64,000 nucleotides of DNA, taken from NCBI GenBank assembly GCA_024220505.1, contig JAKZZE010000036.1:186001-250000 (forward strand), given 5' to 3'. This document shows positions 28,746-42,000 of the stretch, in pieces (the first letter of the stretch is position 1; the number at the start of each line of letters is the position of its first letter). The position numbers and the translations under genes are program-made. The notes beneath the pieces are model-generated. The model was not told where the DNA came from, did not search any database, and worked only from the letters and a program-made list of their open reading frames with translations. The DNA is from Rhizopus arrhizus. Its lineage: Eukaryota; Mucoromycota; Mucoromycetes; Mucorales; Rhizopodaceae.

Positions 28746-29294
28746 TCACATGTCAATCAATCTCACCTTACCTTTTTTTATTTTTGATGCTTCTGTTATT
28801 CCAATGATTCTTAGATTACCAGACTTACAATCATTAGGTGGTTCACCCAACATCAGATAATCTAAATTGTATTGAGTGAAATTAAATGTTGATTCAGTAG
28901 AGTTACTTACAATCATTAGAAGGTACAAGATCTTTGGGTAAATCTACTGTGATCTTGTTGGTTATAGTAAGTACATTGGAAGCAATAACAATCGGTGTTT
29001 GATCTCCATCCATTTGAATTAAGCTTATTTTTTCAAATTCATCTGTATTTGCACCCATCCTTTATAAAAAAAAGTTGGATAATTGTCAACCTAAAAGAAA
29101 CACTCGTACCACTGAATCTTTAACTTCTCTCCGACTGTCACAATCGTATTACCAATCGGACTCATCACTTTGAATCCTGTTAACAGTCTAAACGAGATCA
29201 TATCCTTTATCTTACCAAAGCAACCTTCCATACTATCATCCACTAATACATGTGGCACAGTGAACAAGAGATTTAGAATCAACAATACTTTCAT
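28746..29294 (-). CDS. Secreted Kre9/Knh1-like protein
   Basis: Exons 29110-29294, 28911-29059 and 28746-28861 give 149 residues. An N-terminal signal peptide is clear (MKVLLILNLLFTVPHVLV). The body contains an immunoglobulin-like pattern (FKVMSPIGNTIVTVGEKLKIQW) that matches the N-terminal domain of Kre9/Knh1 and Ser-Thr-rich GPI-anchored fungal proteins. Those act in cell-wall beta-1,6-glucan assembly or at the cell surface. The Ser/Thr-rich tail and GPI signal usual in that family are not seen. The 3' end is uncertain: a GTAAG donor just before the stop would allow splicing to a different short C-terminus near 28670. Confidence 0.6.
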
Positions 29295-29387
29295 AAAAAT
29301 TAAAAAAAGAAAAAGAAAAAAAAAAGGATCGGAACGGAGAATTTCTCTTTTATGATTTCTCTATCGTTTTATTACTGCCCAACTTTA

Positions 29388-31238
<1,851 letters not shown>

Positions 31239-31393
31239 GATGTGGAACTGCTTATTTTTTTAAAAAAAAAAAGAAAAAAGACAATAGCTGAGAATACAAT
31301 TACTCTCATTTTTTATGTGTGTGTGTGTGTGTGTATACACCTTTTGGGTAACAGTCACAGCCTCTTTTAAAAAATGGCATAAAAATGAATTTA

Positions 31394-32544
31394 TTAATTG
31401 CATTGAACAAAATAATCAACATCAAATGTATGATCAATAAATGGATTATATACATCATCTACTTGTGTTTCACCCAATTCAATTTCATTTTCTGATAGCA
31501 ATAAGGATTCATTCGAAAATTCTAATATAAACAGAATAAATATATAGGCAAACTACATATGCATGTCCCACTTTTCTTCTTTTACCTAACGCATCCTCGT
31601 CAATGAGTAAAAGAGGAAGTTGATTCAAATCCTCAGAATAAGAAAGATTCAAGAAATCGTCCTCTTCTTCTTCATGAAACAAGTGAACCAATTCATAACC
31701 ATCCAAGTCAGCAAAGTCGGTGAAAACAGACATGTCGAGAATTGTATCAGGATCTTCTGGGATAAAAGGTTGTTCTACAATAATTCATTAAGTAATTTCA
31801 TCTCCACTTTACATGGCATCAAACCTTGTTCTTTGGGTGGCCCATATTCAACTGTGTCAGGGAAAGAAGGCTCGGTGGTTTCTGTTGGATGAATGACTGT
31901 TTTACTGGATGCTTGAATTTGTTTAAATAATCTCTGTGTGCTAAATTCTTCTTCATATGGGTCTTGGGTCGATTCATAAGCTGATTCATCTAGATTATCA
32001 TCAAACACAGTGAAATCAAGATCAAGTCCTTCTGGTTCATAATCTGCTTCGATATCTAAATCAGTGGTAAGTCATGGTTATGCATATTCATTGATATCCA
32101 ATCACCTTTTTCACGACGACGAGCGGTGCGTTCGACTGAGGCATACTTCTTTTTACTTTCTGAAACTGTGTTTTAAAAGTGAGTCAAGTGGAATGGTGTC
32201 AAGACGATTTTCATTTTTTTTTTTTTTTTTTTTTACCAACTTCAGAATTTGTTCTTTTGGTTGGAATGGTTGTATTGGATGGTTTGTCGGTAAATACTTG
32301 TAATTCTATAAAGTAGGATAAGATTGGATTATCAACTAATATTGTGATTTATACTCTTTTCTTGTGAATTGGTGTTTTTGAACAATTTTAAACCAGAATC
32401 AGAGCGAAGTAAAGGAGGTGTATTCAGACTTTTATCAGAGACACCAAAGCCCTTTTTGCTGGTCTTGTTGGTAATTAATGATTCTTTTGTTTCAACATCG
32501 TTTTCATTCGTTCTCTTTGTCTGTTGATCCACTCGTCTCAACAT
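31394..32544 (-). CDS. Candidate securin (Cut2/Pds1/PTTG-like)
   Basis: Exons in transcript order: 32355-32544, 32237-32305, 32106-32165, 31825-32055, 31586-31774, 31394-31521; 288 residues. The N-terminus is basic and disordered; the C-terminal two thirds are strongly acidic. Two features point to securin, the separase inhibitor degraded by the APC/C at anaphase. First, an EYGPPKEQEQPFIPEDPD block rebuilt across a splice junction, like the EYAPP..ELPY.PE element of fungal securins. Second, NQLPLLLIDEDALE, resembling the VPLMILDEE segment of vertebrate securin. A canonical KEN box or RxxL destruction box was not found. LQVFTD fits the ABBA consensus for Cdc20 binding. Securins diverge fast, so this is a reasoned candidate. 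Confidence 0.6.
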
Positions 32545-33301
32545 ATTTAGACAAAAGGAAAAAAAAAAAGAATAAGTCACATATCTTTTATTTTCTCACA
32601 TATCCACTGCGCGACGCGTTCTTTAAAAAATCAAGACGTGTTTTTGTATTTTGCTTTACAGAAAACTATTCATACACACTCTCCTTTCTTATATTCTATA
32701 TTTGATAAGCATCTAAAGATCACAAAGCTCTCTTTCTCTTTTTCTTTTTCTAAAGTTCACCTCCGAACTTAAAAAAGTGGTCTGAATTTTTTTTACCAAT
32801 AGAAAACAGAGCTGTTGTCTTGCAATTTTATGCAAACCAAGGAGAGAGAAAGAGAGGAGAGTGATTGTAGTTGTATGCAGTGTGAATCCCTTATTAAAAA
32901 CTTATTTTACGTGTATTGATTTATAATTAGCTTATCGACCTTTCTTTCCTTCAAACTTTCTCCATCCCTTGTAATTGTATTCATCTTTCTGATGATCTTA
33001 AAAGCTCTTTCTTAATCAATTGAGTTTTAATCTTGTACTTTCAATACATCTTTAAACTATTTATTGAAATAAAGTGAATAGATGACATTATAGCGTAAAA
33101 AATATAAAGAAAAAAATAAAATAAAATAAATAGGTTGTTTTTAACGTAATTAAAAATAAAACCTTTTCTCCTTTTTTTTTTTTTTTCTTCAGCAAAAAAA
33201 AAAAAAAAAAAAAAAACATTGTGCAACTTTGTTTAAAAATATTAAGTTCACGTTTTTTTTTTTTATTCTTTTTCCCCTCTTCTATTTTTTTTTTTTTTCT
33301 A
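32545..33301. other. Divergent promoter region
   Basis: About 750 bases between the securin candidate (-) and the RasGAP gene (+). Contains C/T-rich and poly(T)/poly(A) tracts (33172-33186, 33195-33217). No gene is seen; it should drive both neighbours. Confidence 0.55.
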
Positions 33302-36068
33302 ATGACAGACCGTAAAAGTGGGATGGTCCAAGCTTATGGATATCCAGCACCTACTGGCAATCAGATAGTGTCAAGAGCAGTTGCTGCTGCTGCTGCTAAT
33401 AGTCACCACTCGGGAAGAGGGAAATCAGGTCGAAATTCGAAACGATACTCAGTTTCGGCTTTTTATTCAATGGCTGCTGAACAAGATAATGAAGTGGAAG
33501 ATGAGTTGGCTCAAGGTTTTATTCTTTCTTTTGTATGCAATCAACCTTTATTTACATGTTTTTATATAGCACAAAGAAGTTTAAGAGAGTTAAAATCAAA
33601 AATATCTGGTCAATCAAAAAAGAATTTTGTATTAGAAAGGGATGTTAGATATCTCGATTCTCGTATTGCTCTACTCATTCAAAACCGTATTGCATTGGAT
33701 GAAGTAATTACAAACACACATGAATTATTACCCACTCACATATACAAATAATAGCAAAACGAGATGGCCACTCACCTTGAAGAGCATGGATTGGGTGATA
33801 GCGATTGCTTCCCTGACGACCGTAAAATGCAACTCTACGGAAACTTTCTTTTTATACTTCAAAGCGAACCTAGGCATATTGCTACGCTATGTAGACTTGT
33901 CAGTTTAGCAGAAATTGATACCTTGCTTCAAACTGTGATGTTTACCCTTTACGGAAATCAATATGAAAGTAGAGAGGAGCACTTACTTTTAACTATGTTT
34001 CAGGTAATAAGAAAAAACTAAAGTAGATGACAATAAGGAGAGAGAGAGAGAGAGAGGAAGAGATAGAAAATTAAAACATTCAAGCATAGAATGTATTAGC
34101 TGCACAATTTGAAACTTCTACTGAATTTGGATCTTTATTAAGAGCCAATACACCCGTGTCCAGGATGATGACGACTTATACAAGAAGAGGACCAGGACAA
34201 TCTTATCTGAAATCCATTTTATCCAACAAAATAGCAGAATTAGTGATGCATCAAGACCTCGACCTTGAAATCAACCCAGTCAAAGTGTATGACCAAATGA
34301 TTGCACAAACCGAAAAAGAGCAAGGCAATTTACCCGCAGATTTACCCAAAAGCGTCACACCCGAGATAGCTGCAAGTAATGAGGATGTTCAACGGATCAT
34401 TCAACCACGTTTAGAAAAGCTAATGGAAGTCGCAGAAAGCTTTTTGACCATCATCATATCATCCACTGCCTCCGTTCCTTATGGTATTCGTTGGATTTGT
34501 AAACAGATACGTTCGCTTACAAAAAGAAAGAGTCCGAATGCGTCTGAATATTCGGTTTGTTCTATGATTGGTGGTTTCTTTTTCCTTCGTTTCATTAATC
34601 CTGCTATTGTCACACCACGAGCTTACATGTTGTTGGATACCGCACCTGGGAATGCACCTAGAAGAACACTGACCTTGGTAGGTGAAGGGTGTAAACATTA
34701 CTTCATTTTTGTTTATTTTTTCTTTTTTCTAGGTCGCTAAAATGCTGCAAAATTTAGCCAATCGACCCTCGTATGCAAAGGAATCGTATATGCTTCCCAC
34801 CAATCCATTTGTGGAAAGAAATAAACAAAGAATTAATAAATTCTTGAATGAGTTGTGTGAAGTGGGTGATTTTTATGAGACATTGGAAATGGATCAATAT
34901 ATGGCTCTATCCAAGAAAGACATTGTTATCAACATCACACTGAATGAAATGTATAATACGCACACTTTAATTGAACGACATTTGGATGTGATTGCACCCA
35001 AAGAAAAAGATCATCTTCGTATCTTGATAACTGAACTTGCACCAGCGCCAGCTCAAGTATCACGAAAAGAAAACAAAACAATTGATTTACCTTTATTTAG
35101 TCGTTGGGAAGTACCTATTCAAGGTAAACATACACATACACTCATCTACAGCTGTATCGTAACCTCTTTATACTAGATCTTACAACAGCGCTCATGTCAG
35201 AAAATAATATTACACAAAATGACATTCTTTATATGGAAACGAAAGCAATCTATGTCCAGCTCATCCGCTCGTTTCCTCATCTTGCATCAGAGCCACTAGA
35301 TTTAGATTATATTGCAGAGGTAGCAGCTACCACCAAAGATGCACAGTTAGTTAGAAAGGGTATCAAAGTAAGAGACATGTTGAGGGAGCTGGAAGATGCT
35401 GGTATCATTGATCATAAGGATCATTATAAACTATTGGTAGAAGAAATCACTCAAGAACTCACACATCTTGGTAACCTGAAAGAAAAAGTACTGCAGGAGA
35501 TTGAATCCCTAGAGGGTGTATACAACACAATCCTGGATCATAACAATTACCTAAGAAGCCAATTAGAGAGCTACAAGGCTTACTTACAAAACGTACGAAT
35601 TCAGAATGGAGGAGACAAGAGCTCAAAAGTCGGTATTGGTGTAGAGATTGAAGGCGGAAATAAACTCAAAAAGACAAACAAAGGCTCAGTCAAGGGTCCC
35701 TTCAAATTCTCTCACAACAACCTTGAGAAGGATGGGGTGATCACAGAAACGACTGTACCAGAAAATAGACGAGCCAACATATTCTTTTCTATATCCTCTC
35801 CTTTACCAGGTACATTTGTAATTGCAATGCATTTCAAGGGAAGAGAAAAACCTATTCTTGAAATGGATTTGAAATTGGATGATTTACTTGAAAAGGTATT
35901 CAAGAAAAAAAAAAAAAGGGAGGGAGAGGGTTGCACATGTGTTTACTAATCATGGTATGTCTATAGCAACAAGACAGCGTAGAATTACTAGATCTTGAAT
36001 ACGTTCGCTTAAATGTTACCAAGACTTTAAATCTATTAAACAAAACATTTGTTAATAGAAACAAGTAG
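33302..36068 (+). CDS. IQGAP-type Ras GTPase-activating protein (Gap1/Sar1-like)
   Basis: Accelerates Ras GTP hydrolysis and so turns Ras signalling down. Exons 33302-33515, 33570-33703, 33755-34003, 34090-34677, 34733-35123, 35177-35895 and 35967-36068 give 798 residues. The N-terminal segment is Ala/Ser-rich, then a helical region (LRELKSKISGQSKKNFVLE). The RasGAP domain includes GSLLRANTPVSRMM, whose Arg (codon at 34141) sits at the arginine-finger position, and the FFFLRFINPAIVTP signature. The C-terminal RasGAP_C domain with a coiled coil (EIESLEGVYNTILDHNNYL) follows. No calponin-homology or IQ motifs are present, as in the shorter fungal Gap1/Sar1 proteins. Confidence 0.9.
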
Positions 36069-36755
36069 AAATCTGGCCTTTTTTTATTTCCCTTGCTCAT
36101 ATTCCCCCCCCCCCCTTTTTTTTTTACTATTGTCAATATATTCATCTAATATACTCTCCCTTATACTCTCTAATATTGCATACCTGTTTAATATCATTCA
36201 TGATTCCCCTTCAAAAAAATACAAGACAATGTTTCTAGCCAACATGTTCAAAGTTAATATTAATAAAAAAGAAGGAATTTACTTTATTTCAATAACGTAT
36301 TTTAAAGTAGAATTCAAGGTGGTGTATTGTACTGTATGCTTTTTTGTACACTTTAATAATTCAAGTTGATTAGTTGGTCTAGTGATATTTTGCCGTATTA
36401 CTGTTTATCTAATCGGGTGAACACAGGCGCTTTTTCTTTTTTTCTGAAGCCATTCTAACTATTCTTCTAATCACTGTCTTTAACACCCGGTGATATATAA
36501 ACGTAATGAAAGGCGTATGAAGCAAGCCGACAGAGTATAAGTGTATTTTCAGAACGTTATACTCAACCGTCTTTATCACAGTAAGTTTATTGATCTTATT
36601 TTTATTGATTGTAGATAATAAACTCTTTTGAAAAGTGAGTTTAACCCTTTTTTTTTCTTTTCATTTACTTAAACTCGAATTCTTTTACTACTTCACAATT
36701 GGTAGAGCTAATGATTGCAGAGACATATTACATATATGATTTACACTAGGACGCC
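36069..36755. other. Convergent intergenic region
   Basis: Separates the RasGAP stop and the sugar transporter stop. A run of 12 C (36104-36115) followed by T is unusual in this AT-rich window. No gene is seen. Confidence 0.5.
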
Positions 36756-38374
36756 TTAGTTTCTGTATTTTTCATAACCTCTCACGATACTTTCAAGCGA
36801 TCGGCCCTTTGTTTCAGGCAAGAAAAACAGAGTGAATAAAAAGGACAAGGCAGCAAAAACAGCAAAGATCACAAAGGAATATCCAGCGATATGAGCAAAG
36901 ATCACAGGAAAACACTGACCGATCAAGAAATTGACGGACCAATTGACACATGTACCAAGAGAGCCTACAGAGGAAGATGCATAGGTAGGTGTCAGTTCAG
37001 AAGTGATCAACCAAGGGATAGGACCGATACCGATAGCAAATGAGGCAACATAGGTAAACACAGAGACAACCAAAAGTGCAGGAATATTGTAAACGTAACC
37101 GATGACAAGCAGGATGCAAAAAAGACAAGCACCCATGTTAGCAACGAGCAAGAGCGGACGTCGTCCCATACGATCGACCAAGACAACAGCAAAGATGGTC
37201 ATAACAAAATTGACAACAGTGGTGATGATGGTCATGTATTTCGAAGTCTCTTGGTCAAAGGCCAAGTTGAAAATCGTGGTTGAGTAGTACATGACCGCGT
37301 TGATACCGACCAACTGCTGGAAAGCGTGTAAGCCAATCACGGTGAGTGCGATTCGACGGATGACGGGATCCATAAAGACCTGAATCACATTCATCGTTTC
37401 ACTAGCTTGAGGTGGAATCACGACAAGTTCTTCGTTGATGTCTGCTTCTTGATCCTTCTTCAATGTATCGCTGAGTCCAAACTGCTTAATCATGAGTTGG
37501 GCTATAGCCGTGCCAAGACTTCCTTCGAGTATATCGTAAAATTCAACGTCAATGGGTGCTTTGCCTCTCAATTTTTGTAAAACAGTCTTTGCTTCTTCAA
37601 TGCGGTTGATTGAGACGAGGTAGCGAGGTGATTCGACACAGGTGCTCATCAAGAAGAATTGAATGATAGCGGGTGCAGCAATGATAACATAATTGACACG
37701 CCAAAGAGATACAGTAGCTAAAGGTAATCCAACCACAGAAGACAATAGGATACCAATTACGATGAAAAATCTATATTCAAAAGTTGATTAACATGCCTCG
37801 GGAGGTTTATTTTTTTTTAAAAAAAAAAATTAAAAACTTACTGATTGCATGTTCCCATAGCACCACGACTAGGAATGGTAGATATTTCACCAATATAAGT
37901 AGGGACAGTTAAGGAAGCAATACCGCAAGACAAACCACAGAGAACGCGACCAATGACAAACATGGAGCTATTAACAGCACTGGCAATCAAAATTCCGCCA
38001 AAAATGAAGCCAAGGTTATTCAGCATGATGGTTCGCTTACGACCCAATCTGGTTTGAATCATACCACCAGATAAACCGCCCAACAGACCACCTACACAGA
38101 AAGAAGCAACTGCGAATCCCCTAAGAAAGTGTGGTTAGAGGTGTTGTGTACTTGTGTTTTCACCCTACCACAGGGCATCATCCATGGGTAAACAATCAGG
38201 GAAGAGTGAATTTTGAACATGTGCATTACCGTTGAGACAGTGATGAGTTATTTCACCTGGTACATTTGGTGAACCAATGACCCATCCATTACTGAAGGAG
38301 CCTAAGCAGGCGATGAAAACGCAATAGACCATGTATGCCGGAAATTTAATTTGAGATGAATCGATTTCTGCCAT
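36756..38374 (-). CDS. MFS sugar (hexose) transporter
   Basis: Proton-coupled or facilitative hexose transporter of the plasma membrane. Exons in transcript order: 38169-38374, 37842-38120, 36756-37770; 499 residues and twelve hydrophobic segments. Family signatures: GGLSGGMIQTRLGRKRT after TM2, RVLCGLSCGIASLTVPTYIGE in TM4-5, VESPRYLVS in the central loop, QQLVGINAVMYYST in TM7, DRMGRRPLL after TM8, and PETKGRSLE at the end. The PESPR motif reads VESPR here. Substrate preference cannot be read; glucose is the default guess. Confidence 0.93.
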
Positions 38375-38703
38375 GTTTTATTTTATATAAAATATATATA
38401 GAAAGAAAAGAAAAAGAAAAAAAGTGAAAGGAGGATTATATATAGATGAAAATGATTACAATGTCTCTGTTTCACTCTTTCACTTGTTGTTTTCATCATA
38501 AATTCTCCTAGGAGAGAGCGAGGTAGAGAAAGTGAGAAAGTGAGACAGTGGTTTTGTTGAAAATTTGACATGAATTAAGACAATTGTGGATGATTGTTTG
38601 ATAAAGTGTTCATAAGTGAAAAGTTATTAATAGTATTATTGTTGCTGCTGTTGTTTTGTCTCACTCCCTAATTAAAAAATATAAGTAATTTGCAGGAATA
38701 AAA

Positions 38704-40158
38704 TCATTTGATCCTCTTTACCAATGGATTTTTGCTGAAAGAAAGACGAATGCCACCTTTGACAGAGTTGCTGAGTGGGTTACCGTGAAGATCTTGCAAC
38801 GCCTGAGCTGCATAGATAGCATCTTCAAACTCTACAAAGCACATTGGGCCATTTGATTTATTTCTAAAAGACAATCGTTTGTACCCCGCACATTTTGAGA
38901 ACATGGACTTTAATTCTTCTTCGTTGGCGTCAGGTGGTAAATTGCCTACGTAAAGAGTATTGCAAGGAGGGTTTTGATCGGCCGGATTGGTGCTTCCTAC
39001 CAGCATACCGCCTAAACTTCGATAGCTGTGATTCGGTGATAAAATACCTGGAGGAGGAGGAGATACAGGCGAAAGCGCTTTAGGAGGAGTTGAATTGGAA
39101 GTGTGAATGAATGGGGACTGATGAAATCTTGAGAAATGATGAGGATCATGATTCATTAAACCGGTTGAAACGGTTGAAAGTGGTCTAAGTGGAGGCGATA
39201 ATACATGTTGAGAAGAATAGTGTTGAGATGGAATGGCATGGGGATTAATTGGTTGAAGTGGTCTATCATTTGTGGGTGTGGATTTGGATAAATATTCAAA
39301 CTCCAGTTCCTTGTTATGAAATCTACTTGCCGCGACGGCTGATAATCTACTATGAAATCTATTATTATTGGATAACGACGGTCTAACAAACAAATCCATC
39401 GATCTTGCATCCACAGACTGTGAGCGTAAAGCAGAGTTTTCTGCTGGTGGAGGCGAGCCAACAAGGGCAAGGTCGGAATAAAAATCGGTGTAACTTTCAT
39501 TTATCATGGAAGAAGGCGTTGCTACAGGTGACATCAAGTCCTTTGGAACAGAAGAAGGCGGGACTGAGTAAAAGGCTTCATAGGTTGTATTGTATCGACT
39601 GGGTATTGGCTGCTGAAGCTTTTGATGCTCTTCTTGTTCTACTTGCGCTTGCTGCTCCTGTGGCTGATGATGATCACCGCTATTGTTTGCTTTTTTCGTA
39701 TGGAGGTTTTTCTTTGCCATTTCAGCCTTTAACGTATTTCCCTTTTCGGCGTCTATTTTGCGCCCATTTAACGTATCTTTTGCTTCTATTGCTTCTTTCC
39801 GTGTACGAAATTTTGCAAATCCGATCTTTTTAATAAGAAAATCAATAAGTTATACAAAGAACAAGTATCACCTTTTCTATCTTACTATTTGCTTTTTAAT
39901 ATTGTTAGTTGATGTCATATCTTCTTCTCCATCCTTTGATGAAGGCACTTTAAGAGTAGCAGCTTCAAAGCCTGAAGAGAACATAAACATATTTTGGAAT
40001 TCTCGTTCTTGCATATCTTCTGGAAATCCTACTACAAATATAGTAGAAATATCTTCTTTTGTAGGTGAGATGAGTTGTTCTCCATCACCATTCATTAATC
40101 CACTCTTGTTATAAAATGTGGTATTCAAAGGAGTGAGAGGAAGAGGTATTTGACTCAT
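38704..40158 (-). CDS. Whi3-like RNA-binding protein with RRM
   Basis: Exons 39886-40158 and 38704-39825 give 464 residues. A C-terminal RRM (about residues 375-455) has RNP2 TLYVGNLPP and RNP1 GPMCFVEFED. The N-terminal part contains an RRM-like half (TIFVVGFPEDMQEREFQNMF, then IGFAKFRTRKEAIEA) interrupted by the intron. The middle is a long Gln/Ser/Pro/His-rich disordered stretch. Two RRMs around a polar low-complexity linker match the Whi3 / Mde7-Mcp2 group, which bind mRNAs such as G1 cyclin transcripts and can form condensates. Its role here is inferred from architecture. Confidence 0.8.
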
Positions 40159-40814
40159 ATTGCTCTTTCAATTATTTAATTATTAATTCTAAGTGAATGA
40201 AAGAGGATGAATATAAACTGAGATATATTCATTATTTACTATTTTCATGTCTTTATTTTTAAATCCTTACCTCCTCACACAAAAGAAGAGAAGGAAGAAG
40301 AGAGAAAAAAAAAATAAAAAAAAAAGATGAAATCGTACTTTAAATTAAACACGAGGGAGGCAAATGGGTATAAGTTGTGGACGCACGTGACTTCAGAATG
40401 GAATGACTTACTTACGTTTATATGAAAGATATGGTCCCTTTGCACTTCAACTGTCCAAATCCTTCAGAAAAATTTGAAAAGATAAAATCTTTACTTTAAT
40501 TCAAATCTTTATTTTCTCAAAAGAATTATAGAGTAGCGTTTCAAATAACTATTATAAATCAACGCAGTATTATTGTAATACGACAACTATTTAAAGGATT
40601 CAAGTTTGGTTGGTAGCTGAATCATTTAGTTTTTTTTATGGATGAAAATCTTAATGTTTATTAAAACCTATAAGGATTAAGAATGACGCAGGTGTACGAA
40701 ACGGTGACTTATAAGAATAAAAAGATATAAAAGATATTAATACAGAGAATTGTAGGCAGATAATTTCAACAGTTCTTTTAAGATTTGATTGATGACAATC
40801 TCGTCCAAGATAGG
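40159..40814. other. Promoter side of the Whi3-like gene
   Basis: AT-rich DNA upstream of the Whi3-like gene with GAGAGGAAG-type purine runs near 40275-40330. No gene is seen. Confidence 0.45.
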
Positions 40815-41353
40815 AGTCTATTCAAAGAATTGTTTCCAGCGCGTTTTCCCTATAAATTGGGTGACTGTAGCAGGAAAAAAAAATGTAAATTTGTCATGAT
40901 AATGTAAGATATAATGCTTGGAAAGTAGAACGGTGAATAAGGGGGGCATAAACAAAGGTTTATAGCCGCGACTTTGAATAGCTCCTATTATACAATGAGA
41001 ATAATGAATTCTGCAGTTGCCTATCATAATATAATATGATATGCAGCTGTACCTTTCTTTACAGTTGTCTTGGCTGGCTGATCGGTTTTAACTTTTCTCT
41101 TTTTAGTTTCAGGTTGAGAAAACTCTTTAGTTTTCGTGACACCACTGGGCTTCAAATGCTCCACTTTCGAAAAATCAATAGTTCCAAACAGAGAAATGTA
41201 CCCGGCAATATTAAGAGTAACACCCCTTTGTATTGGAACTTTTACTATTACTGGAGCTCCTTTAACAGACTAAGACCTACTTCTGATTTGATGTGAGTTG
41301 GATCCTGCTTCGTCAATAAATATACAATTTTTTGAAAATCAACCGTAATGCAT

Positions 41354-41384
<31 letters not shown>

Positions 41385-42000
41385 CAACCAAATTTACAAG
41401 GAACTCAGCATGCTCTTGCTTTATTTTACTGTTCCTTGCTTTAGGGGCTCCATCCATCTTAGAAGGTTTCTTTATGCAGCCGGTAGAAACAGCAGCTTTA
41501 TCACCATCATTCTATTATTTAAGCATTTCACAAGTAGTTGAACATGAAATAAAACAGGATTTTGTGTGGTTAGCAACAGAGACAGCTTCTTCTTGCAATA
41601 ATCAAATGAACTTTTTGATATTCTCTGTCCATACACTTTATAAGCTAATTACTGGTCATCATCCTCGTATTCAACTACAAATAGCCTTTCCTCGGTTTCA
41701 TTTCCTGTTTTAACTTTGCTTTGCATCTCAGGGGCAACATCATCTTTTGCTTTTTGTGGCCCTGTTCTGTTATCAGCCAATAAAACAAATTTTCCGTATG
41801 TAAATGCAAAATCTTCATCGATATCCATTTCATCAAGAAACTCTTCAATATAAGTTTCACTCGTTATTATCTTATTTGCCTGTATATACTATTCCTCCAT
41901 TTTACGTTTAAATGTAGATCAAAGGTTTGTCTGATTAAAAGTGTGAATACTGTTACAGTATTACGTACAATACGAAAAAAATCAACTTTTTCTTCCATTA
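40815..42000 (-). pseudogene. Degenerate DDE_3 (IS630/Tc1-type) transposase relic
   Basis: Minus-strand fragments in the right order for one transposase but in shifting frames. N-terminal acidic part (ITSETYIEEFLDEMDID, GKFVLLADNRTGPQKAKDD; about 41900-41650). Helix-turn-helix-like part (IKQEHAEFLVNLVE, HIKSEVGLSLLKEL; about 41457-41250), broken by an A/T run at 41353-41383. DDE part (KGAPVIVKVPIQRGV, IAGYISLFGTIDFSKVE; about 41240-41040). NCRIHYSHCIIGAI and RGYKPLFMPP end near 40940. In intact relatives the NCRIH motif follows a catalytic Asp; here it is Gly. The step from SLLKEL to KGAPVIV implies loss of the segment with the first Asp. An inactive fossil. Confidence 0.6.

Noticed and set aside
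36371..36420. tRNA-like stretch (TTGGTCTAGTGATAT)
   Set aside because: Only the D-arm-like part matches. No anticodon stem pairing, T arm or acceptor pairing was found.
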